Below, in pieces: positions 56,034 to 64,000 of a stretch of 64,000 nucleotides of DNA. The translations under genes were made by a program, and so were the position numbers. How positions within the stretch are numbered: position 1 is the stretch's first letter; each line of letters opens with the position of its first letter. Source of the DNA: Boesenbergia rotunda (lineage: Eukaryota > Streptophyta > Magnoliopsida > Zingiberales > Zingiberaceae); NCBI GenBank assembly GCA_024364735.1, contig JAGFNQ010009513.1, positions 23,370 to 87,369 on the forward strand, in the 5' to 3' direction. The notes below the pieces were generated by a model. That model did not search any database. It saw only the letters and a list, made by a program, of their open reading frames with translations, and was not told the DNA's origin.

Positions 56034-58274
56034 TGTTGGAAACCGGATGGCTAGAGAGGGGGGGGTGAATATAGCCAATCTCTTGGACTTAGACACAAAT
56101 CAAATTTCTGCACTTAACTTTGTTAGTAGCACAGCGGAAGAAGCAAAGGAAAACGAAGCAGTGCAGTAAACTAAAAATAGAAATGAAAGCAAACAAAGAC
56201 AGCTACGAAGATCGCTAACAAGAGGGTTTACAAGGTTCGGGGATAACTTGCCCCTAACCCATGGCGTGCCCTTAAGGTGGGCGATCCCTTGATCGTCGGC
56301 AGACCAAGCCTTGGTGTTCACCGGATATAACGCAACCTCCTTCTCGGTGGAGAAACCTCTCCACAGCGTTTCAAACAAGGATATAGATTTAAGCTTAATG
56401 AAACACAAAGAATACTCTTACTCAGCACCTAGCATGGACAAGAACACAGCGAGCTTATCCCGAGCTCCACCCAGCGACGATCTCACGCAAGGACTCCCTC
56501 CTTCGTGTCTTCTCACTGTTGGACTCCAAGCTCCTTGTTCTTTCCTCCCAGCACTCACGTAAGAGTTGGTTGCTTCTCGATTGCAGTTGCTTGCTCAAAG
56601 TGATGAAGACTTCAGGAACACAGCAAGCAAGTTGTGGAGAAACACAAGGCGCAGCAAGAACTTCAGCAAGCTCAACACTAAAAACTATCGAACACTTCAC
56701 TGCTTCAGCCGAAGTCTTCTCCTCTCTTTTGTTTCTCCACCGAGCATCAGATGACACCATCCCAGCTACTCATCTGCTAATGCCAGCTACCACTGAGCTA
56801 TCCCTGGACTCCCTGAGCTTCCCTCAGCCAAGCTCCAGTCTCAGCTCCAGTCTGCAGCTCGGCCGTTGCAACCTGAGATGGAAAAACGGACAAACCTGCT
56901 CCAAGGAAAGTTCTCCATTGACTCTCCTTGAGTATTTGAATCCTCTCCTATCACCTGCAGCTTAATCAGACTGTTAGAGTAGTATATCACACAGTAAATC
57001 AAATATCAGAAGCAAACAGCATCGAATCGGATGTGGTCAAGCGTGATCAGAGCGTCTGACAGTGCAATTTGAATTAAAGTGATCGGTCACCGGACCGATC
57101 AGAGAGCCTCCTGATCGGTCACCAGACCGATCAGGCTAGGTCCAGACCGATCAGGCTCGTCCTGATCGATCCCCAACGCTCAATCAGAAATCGCTATTTC
57201 TTTGAGATTCTCCTGGACCGATCACCAGACCGATCCCAGGTTGTGGATCGTTCACCGGACCGATCCACCCTTATATCGGGCGATTTCTGAGTTTCTCAGC
57301 CCAAGCCTTCTGATCGGTCAACTGACCGATCAGGGGGTCTCCTGATCGGTCACCAGTCCGATCAGATCATCACCAAACCGATCAGGCACCGTCCTAATCG
57401 ATCTTAGTGAGGAACCCGTGAAGCTGGTTCGTTCTCCAGAACGATCTGCACAGTGATCCTCATCAGTCATCAGACCGATCAGGAGCAGTTCAGCAAGGGA
57501 ACTCAACCTCACGATTCGCTCCCTGATCAGTCACCAGACCGATCAGGTGCCAGTCAGTGGGTGAAACGCATACTCCCTAATCGGTCACCAGATCGATCAG
57601 GAGCAGCATAGTAGGTTCCCAACCTCACTGTGTGCTCAATGATCGACACCAGACCGATCAGTCATTGCTGGATCGGTCACCAGACCGATCCACGAAGGAG
57701 AAGCATGCCAGATTCCCTGATCGGTCACCAGACCGATCCAGGGACTCAAACCTAGCCCTCCAAGATAAGTTTTCATCCACCTTAGCCCTCCAAGCTAAGG
57801 ATTTTTCACCTAACTCTCCAAGTTGGGAATTTGCACCTAACCCTCCAAGTTAGGACTTTTCACCTAGCCCTCCATGCTAGGACTTTTCACCCAACCCTTC
57901 CGAATTAGGACTTTTCCAAACCTAGCCCTCTAAGCTAGGACCTGACCCTCCAAGCCAGGACTTTTTCACCTAATTCTCCAAGATGAGAATTTGCACCTAA
58001 CCCTCCAAGTTAGGACTTGTCACCTAGCCCTCCATGCTAGGACTTTTCACCCACCTCTTCCGAATTAGGACTTTTCACACACCTATCCCTCCAAGCTAGG
58101 ATTTTCAACAGCTAATCTCCTAGGTTAGGATTTTCCAACACCTAGCCCTCCAAGCTAGGATCTTCATACCATGCCTGATCCCCGATCAGGACTTGATCAT
58201 CATCAATAATCATCCACCTAAACTGAAATCGGTGTCAACACCAAAACAATAATCAGGGCCAGACTGCATCAACA
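56034..58274 (-). mobile_element. Element E 3' LTR (family B)
   Basis: 2,241 bp. In element orientation it starts TGTTGATGCAGTCTGGCCC and ends CCGGTTTCCAACA. A polypurine tract lies against its right end, so E runs on the minus strand with its interior to the right. Arrays: 57066-57740 and 57751-58159. Confidence 0.9.
57066..58159. repeat. Two hairpin arrays of the E LTR
   Basis: 57066-57740 is the GATCGGTC/GACCGATC array; 57751-58159 is the TTGGAGG-loop array seen in reverse (CCTAGC + CCTCCAA + GCTAGG; CCTAAC + CCTCCAA + GTTAGG). Order and motifs mirror B1. Confidence 0.86.
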
Positions 58275-58478
58275 ATCTCCCCCTTTTTGTTGTTTGACAA
58301 CCCGATTTTATGTTTAGGGATTCTCAATCAAGTTTTTCAAATATGGAATCATAGGGGAATCCAGATCCTCCCCCTACAACATGATCATCCTAAACTTAAC
58401 CAACCAACACTCTCTCCCCCTTTGTCGAACACCGAAAAGGGGTCTAGAAGGGCTGTTAAGTTTAAACCAACTCCCCCT
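58275..58478 (-). promoter_or_regulatory. Multiple polypurine tracts of element E
   Basis: Minus strand: AAAAAGGGGGAGAT against the LTR (58275-58288), then AGGGGGAG at 58368-58375, 58414-58421 and 58471-58478. This is the Sirevirus arrangement. Confidence 0.82.
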
Positions 58479-59080
58479 CAACCCTAGGGGTATCCCAAAC
58501 CAACAACAATTTGATTTTTGAAAAGCATATAAATACATATGACAGTAAGACATAAGCATGGCAAAGCAAGCATATGTATCATATGAACATGGCATCATAA
58601 GCTTGAACATAGCTATGGATCAAATACGTAGAGAGCATAGCATCATCAATAAGCATACTAAAGTAAAATAGACATGCTTCAAAGTCAGAAAGTCTAAGTC
58701 ATAAAAATATCCAAGATGTAAGACATATGCATCAAAATACGTGTGGCACAAGACCACAACAAGCAAGTCATAGGGAATACAGCCCGAAAGTATCACAGTC
58801 AAATACACAGATCATGAAAAGAGGCAGCAGAAATCCAAGCTCAAACGCCAGTGGGGGGGGGTCTTCATCGTGCATGAGGTCATCCATTGTGGCATCAGTA
58901 GATCCCGGTGCAGCGCTGAGCATCCCCTGGAAATGTATGGCGTCGCCACTCTCCGTACTACGTCTGCTGCAATTCCTGGACCCTAGAGACAGTAGACTCT
59001 ACGCCAGTCAATCGGCGATCGAATGACTTGAACTCCGAGCGGATCTCCTCTCGATGAAGCTCTCGTAAATGAAGATCCTG
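58479..59080 (-). other. E spacer below the extra ORF, with a cut-off coiled-coil extension
   Basis: The in-frame TAG that ends the extra ORF is followed in the same frame by about 40 open codons (LHLRELHREEIRSEFKSFDR) with heptad-like Leu/Val spacing, ending VQELQQT. The rest (58479-58950) is AT-rich and shows nothing recognisable. Confidence 0.5.
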
Positions 59081-60518
59081 CTAGATGGTCCACTCAAGCT
59101 CTGAAATCTGCCAGCGCAAATCTGGCTCGGGCTCATTGTAGTAATCGCCAGCAGAATGGGCCTCATGAGGTGCAACAACATCGTGTGGTGCCTGAAAATG
59201 TGGTGCTCCGCCAAGTAACTCACCGAGACCTCGACCATCCTTCCAAACCAACGCCCCGTCGCGCTCATGAATAAGAATTCCGGACTTGGCAAAAGCACGT
59301 CGACCCAGGCGACAATCCTGTTTGACCATGGGCATGGTCCTGCCTTTGGTAACATCAACACCAACTGACATAAGCCAGTCAGTGATGATATGACCAAATG
59401 GCATATAGACTGTGCGGCGACTCGGCTCTGGATAAGATAGAATGGACTGGAAAATGCTCTCCATGATGTCGAAGTCCATCTGACGGAGCATGCCGTAGAG
59501 CATAAGGCAGTGATAGGGTCGGATCTCGGTCAAAGGATTTGAAGTGATGGGTAAGATGCAATTTGTGATTATCTTGAAAAGGACATAGTCAACTGGAGCA
59601 AGTCGTAGGGCTGCAAAAGTAGGGAAAACTGGACCCAATTCATCAAGACCGGCTGGGCGGGGATGACCAAACAAGTGCTGATAGATAGAGTCAGGGGTAA
59701 CATCTGCAAATGGGGCTAGTAGAGGATCAGGAAGTTCAGGGTAGATCGAATACAGATTCGGTGATCGTCGACCACCTAAATACTCTGCCAAAATCTCATA
59801 AGAAAAATCAAAATTCATCTTGCCGACTCGAGTAGTGAACTCGAAGCCCCCCTGAGGACCCTGCTGAAGATTATTGTAGAATTCAGAGACTAGGTCGTAA
59901 TTGATAGTTCTTTCCAAGGAAAGAAGAAAACCCAGATTGTAGAAAGTGACAATCTCCATGATGGAGGGGCAGTGCTCAGTTAGGAAAGGGACATCAATGG
60001 ATCGGCAGGGTAATAGTTTGAAGGTCCTTGCTTGGAAAGCCTGTTCACAGGCCGCATTTGGGAACCGGGAGCTAGAAGAAGGCTGTGGCTTTCTGGAAGG
60101 TGCAGATGAAGAAGGGGTCTTCCCCCTCGAACTGCCCTCCGCAGCTTCCTTGCCCTTAGAAGACTTTCTAAATAGTTGAGTTGATCATGACACAGAATGG
60201 AATCAATTTGGCCAATGTTGAGACAGACATAGGTCGAATCACAACAATTCACGAGTTGGTCAAAGAGTAATCGCATGAATAAGATCAGACCAAATTGATC
60301 GAGAACGATAAGACCCAATCAGAAAATGTAATCAAGACACAATGATCAAGGAACACATTTGGATCAAGATTTGATCATATGGTGAGAAAGTAAGGTCACG
60401 GCAAAGAAGGTCATGGCACCACACCAAGAACAACACACCAAACTTGGTTAGCTTCAAAACATTGTATATGAACTGTTTTGAAAGAAAAAACGAAACCAAA
60501 AACTTACTTAGGTGCCAT
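59081..60518 (-). CDS. Spliced extra ORF of element E (putative plant transposon protein type)
   Basis: Two exons on the minus strand, 60508-60518 (ATGGCACCTAA) and 59081-60167, joined over a 340-bp intron with donor GTAAGT and acceptor TATTTAG. Together they give exactly 366 codons including stop: a basic, Ser-rich start (MAPKKSSKGKEAAEGSSRGK), then a globular region (RFPNAACEQAFQARTFKLLP, EIVTFYNLGFLLSLERTINY, NFDFSYEILAEYLGG, LRLAPVDYVLFKIITNCILP, IRPYHCLMLYGML, YMPFGHIITDWLMSVGVDV). The pattern resembles the domain databases label putative plant transposon protein; its function is unknown. It lies between the polypurine tracts and the missing pol, where Sireviruses may carry an extra ORF. 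It is the only long undamaged frame in E. The unspliced reading would start at MEIVTF (59959). Confidence 0.65.
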
Positions 60519-60774
60519 TGGTGAAGTTCTTGAAGGTTGGAAGAGCAAGCAGGGGAAAAACTCGGCGCAAGAGAGAGATCATTAGCCCTTCAGTGAGAAA
60601 ACATCGCAGGAAGCAGGAAGAAAACAGAGCCCAGAAGGAACTCCTTAGGACTGCACGCGCGGAGACTCTCTCGAGGAAGAAGAAAACACTGGGAGAGTTT
60701 TCGCACGACACGAGTAAGGGGAGGTTTTTCGACGCTAGGGTTCGGCACTGAAGGGTTTTTCGCGAAGTTAATTG
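60519..60774 (-). promoter_or_regulatory. Leader-like region above the extra ORF
   Basis: 256 bp of mixed, GC-richer sequence directly before the ATG, in minus orientation containing GAACCCTAGCG and purine/pyrimidine runs typical of plant 5' UTRs. No LTR end or PBS is present between it and the hairpin array, so it may be an internal promoter or UTR. Inference only. Confidence 0.35.
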
Positions 60775-61215
60775 GTTGGTGGATCGGTCCACCAACCAGA
60801 ATTTAATGTGATTGAACGGATCACCATTCGATCTGATAGCGCCTAGACCGATTAGGCTATAGCCTGATCGGACTGACCTGGTCCTGATCGGTCTAGTGAC
60901 CGATCAGGCGCGCTCCTAATCGGTCGTCTGATCGATCAGGCGCGCTCTTGATCAGTCGTCTGATCGATCAGGGCATGGACAGTAGGTTCCGAAGAAAAAC
61001 ATGGGAGCCCCCTAATCGGTCTGTGGACCAATCCCCATAGGGTGCCAAATCGGTCCGGGGACCGATCCAGGCTAGCTCAGAATACTTGGTCAAAATTTCA
61101 GAATGTCACTGCTGCCACTTCGATCGGTCTGTGGACCGATCGTTGTAGAGTGGAGCCAGATCGGTCCGTGGACCGATCAGCCTTATGCCTGATCGGTCCG
61201 GTGACCGATCAGGGT
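60775..61215. repeat. GATCGGTC hairpin array outside an LTR (E interior)
   Basis: About 10 units, mostly GATCGGTC + TGTG/CGGT/GGGG + GACCGATC. Flanking pairs include CCT/AGG (61185) and C/G (61120). The neighbouring sequence does not match the B-type LTR around its arrays, so this array stands above the extra ORF rather than in a recognisable LTR. Confidence 0.8.
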
Positions 61216-61316
61216 TCCTGATACTCCCTGATACGATCTGAAACATTCAGTTTCAGATTTTCAGAAATTTTCCCACGAGATCTGATGAAGTTTATCGAAC
61301 TTGGACATGATCTCCT

Positions 61317-61863
61317 TGTTAGTGATATGAGAGAAGTGTCCTAAGGCAATCGCCTTATGATTGTAAATATTTATTTTAATAAATAATAATTCACTATTTG
61401 AGTATACATGTTAGTGTATTTGATTGGGATCTTAAACTCATCTACTGAATGTCCGCAATACAATTCACAGCATAAGAGAATTTGTGATGAGATCACAACT
61501 AGTGATTATCTCTACATGTGTAATTGTGAAGTATTGAAAATATCCCTAGTCGATGAATTGATAAAAACGGACACTATCAATTCTATTGAGACTAGCATGG
61601 GTTATTCTCTAATTAGCTGATTCTCACTGGCTGGTGACATTGGGATGTCCGGAGATAAACATGGATGCTAGTTAAGGGAACTAGTTCATTGGAGTGACTA
61701 GCTGTAAAACTTCATATGGTAATCTATATAGATATGTCAATGAAGTTCTTACTGTAGCTTAAGTGCGATGTTCCTTTGACTTGCGGTGTTCAAGTCATCT
61801 TGGTCATGGAGACTTATTCTTTAACATCTTAAGCAAGCATCTCCAAGGAGGTGCGGACCCAGG
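61317..61863 (+). mobile_element. Family-A LTR, first 547 bp
   Basis: TGTTAGTGATATGAG onward, nearly identical to 23228-23774 up to GGACCCAGG, where the next family-A LTR begins at once. The interior contains a repeated, non-functional ORF (LIGILNSSTECPQYNSQHKR) shared by all copies. Confidence 0.88.
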
Positions 61864-62372
61864 TGTTAGTGATATGAGAGAAGTGTCCTAAGACAATCGC
61901 CTTATGATGGTAAACATTTATTTTAATAAATGATAATTTACTATTTGAGTATACATGTTAGTGTATTTGATTGGGATCTTAAACTTATCTACTGAATGTC
62001 CGCAATACAATTCACAGCATAAGAGAATTTGTGATGGGATCACAACTAGTGATTATCTCTACATGTGTAATTGTGAAGTATTGAAAATATCCCTAGTCGA
62101 TGAATCGATAAAAACGGACACTATCAATTCTGTTGAGACTAGCATGGGTTATTCTCTAATCAGCTGATTCTCACTGGCTGGTGACATTGGGATGTCCGGA
62201 GATAAACATGGATGCTAATTAAGGGAACTAGTTCATTGGAGTGACTAGCTGTAAAACTTCATATGGTAATCTATATAGATATGTCAATGAAGTTCTTACT
62301 GCAGCTTAAGTGCGATGTTCCTTTGACTTGCGGTGTTCAAGTCATCTTGGTCATGGAGACTTATACTTTAAC
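61864..62372 (+). mobile_element. Family-A LTR, first 509 bp (second copy, nested)
   Basis: Again TGTTAGTGATATGAG onward; breaks off at ACTTATACTTTAAC, where an inverted family-A LTR starts. Confidence 0.88.
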
Positions 62373-64000
62373 TGTTGGGACCGGGTGCATGTCGACAAGG
62401 ATACGAGTTCGTAAAATTTAAAATTTTTACGTGCAGCGGAAGAGTTTGCATAAAATAATTTCCTAAATTATTTTAACTTCGTATCTAGCATGCAACCTTA
62501 TAGTGTATCGACATAATCATGAAATAAAAGTTTGCGGAAAAGTAAACTAATTTACCAAGTACCTCGCGTAACTCGAAGTAAGGGACGAGATCCAACCGTA
62601 GCGTCCCTTGGAAGCTTCGCCTCTATTCGCGTCCACGCCGAGTTCTCTTCGGGATGACTTCACAAAGTCACGAGTTTTGTGCCGACGAGAACTACTAGAT
62701 TCTCGGAAGGCACAACTAGAAGAATAAGAGAAACAATGGAAAAACTAACCACTGAAGTAACGGAATCGTATTCCGGAAGAGAGGAGTCGCTATCCGCTTC
62801 TTCTTCTTCGTCTTCGGGTTCTCCTTCCTTTTGGTTGCTCACGCCAACTTCCCTCTTGGAGGAAGGCTTGGTGCGCCGGCCCTAATTCACAAGAATGGGC
62901 GCCGGCCCTAGGCAAGGAGAAGGAGAGGGAGAGGAGAAGAATAAAAGAGAGAGAGAGAGAGGGAACTCTTAATCAACTATTGATTAATTGATTGATGTGT
63001 GTAAAGGGCTAGCCTTTGGGTCCTTTATATAGTAGCAACTCTTTGCTAAGTCTCCCTCTAAACGGAATTAGTTATAAGAAATTTATCCTATAAATTTTCT
63101 TAACTAATTATTCCGTTTAAACCAAGTTTTATTATAAACTAATTTATAATAAAACTAATTCTTCTTCTCTTTAAATTATGGAATAAATTTTTATAAGAAA
63201 TTTATAAACTTTCTTATTATGGAAAACTCAATTCATAATTGATTTTATAAAATTAAAATAAACCAATTCATGGATTATTTTAATCTTCCATAAAAGAATA
63301 AATTTCTATAAATTTTATTTATATAAATTTCTTTATACAAATTTATTTATCCATAATTTACAAAACAAATCACACTAGATTTATTTTATTAATTAAACCA
63401 AAATAAACTTGGTTTATTCTCCTTCATTGGCCGGCCACCCAAAGAGGGTTAACACCCTCTTTGGCCGGCCCAAACCGACCCGAACCGTCGCGAATTAAAC
63501 TCATTTAATTCGCCCAAAAAGCCTTCAAAAGACTTAGCCATTTTTAGCTTCCATTGCGCCTCTGATTAACTCAGATTCGACTCGTTTCTCTTGATCGGAA
63601 AATCCAATTTTCAACTCGTTTTAAATCCCTCGGATTACTCGTATTGCGTGTGACTAAATAGGCTTTCGATTTATGTTGGCCGTCTATAATTAACCCATTA
63701 ATTATAGAACGATCATGAGTGGCACCTAGTAGTACATCATGATCCCCAATTAATCGAAAGATCAACGGTTTGACCCCAGAAGAAATTATTCTGAAACCCT
63801 TCAGCAGCTCTAATGAATCGTACCCCATTCCCTTCACCACCTTATACCCACTTGGTTCAGGACACGGTCAATGGTGTCAGTCCCCACTAGGCTGACTACG
63901 TCACACCTAGCCCAAGTAGTGTCTTCCTCGTCCTTTGGATTTCTAATTACTCTCATGTATTTAAAAGACTCGCACTCTTAACATGATATGCTCTGGCCAG
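62373..64000 (-). mobile_element. Family-A LTR, inverted, running off the window
   Basis: Starts TGTTGGGACCGGGTGCATGTC, the full terminus missing at 3919, and follows the 3920-6539 copy closely: TTTATATAG (63027), GGCCGGCC (63429, 63462). It is cut by the window end about three quarters through. Confidence 0.9.

Noticed and set aside
58727..59026. Plus-strand ORF over the end of the extra ORF
   Set aside because: Antisense shadow; the minus frame has splice sites and family-like sequence.
61408..61620. Repeated 70-residue ORF (LIGILNSSTECPQYNSQHKR), also at 61955 and 28967
   Set aside because: It lies in the head of every family-A LTR, overlaps no known domain and is broken in some copies; probably chance openness in a repeated sequence.

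Overview
The window is plant nuclear DNA, almost entirely nested LTR retrotransposons. Four exons of a chloroplast-type ascorbate peroxidase (plus one frameshifted exon) at the left end show a plant gene with introns. The abundance of Sirevirus-type Copia elements (PBS TGGTATCAGAGC, several AGGGGGAG polypurine tracts, long LTRs) suggests a repeat-rich monocot; a ginger-family origin is only a guess.

Layout. 1-3918: partial, frameshifted APX gene. 3919 is an N. 3920-25528: two copies of one Angela/BARE-like Copia family (family A) placed head to head, minus copy 3920-9520 and plus copy about 9521-25528, each keeping only its 3' LTR. The plus copy is split by an 8.2-kb minus-strand non-autonomous element G (12555-20748, TSD TGTGG) that carries only a zinc-knuckle/Asn-Ser-repeat ORF. 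25529-31877: minus-strand Sirevirus C, whose gag is split by a family-B solo LTR (25597-29940, TSD CTTTC), itself split by a family-A solo LTR (27036-29269, TSD ACCTG). 31997-43773: complete Sirevirus F (TSD TAGGC) with a Ty3-like solo LTR H (32705-35878, TSD GCCCC) in its 5' LTR, a small internal inversion and no reverse transcriptase. 43779-45603: remnant of the older element into which F inserted. 45604-48847: minus-strand Sirevirus D (same family as C) with a SINE and a TRIM solo LTR (TSD CTTTC). 48848-56033: family-B element B2 (LTR, PBS, gag), its LTR split by a 3.0-kb CACTA element carrying fragments of glutaminyl-tRNA synthetase and NAC genes. 56034-61316: minus-strand family-B relative E with a spliced extra ORF of 365 codons. 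61317-64000: three family-A LTR pieces nested in one another.

The most unusual signal is architectural. At least five unrelated LTR families carry arrays of about 20-bp units that form hairpins. Loops are constant within an array (GAAGGACT, TTGGAGG, TGAGTGAAG or TGGT), while the stems change on both sides together (CCTAGC/GCTAGG, CCAGGC/GCCTGG, CCCAGC/GCTGGG, CCAAGC/GCTTGG). That covariation is what selection on a folded or palindromic form would give, or what hairpin-templated repair would give. No intact host gene and no functional autonomous transposon is visible; every pol reading frame is broken.
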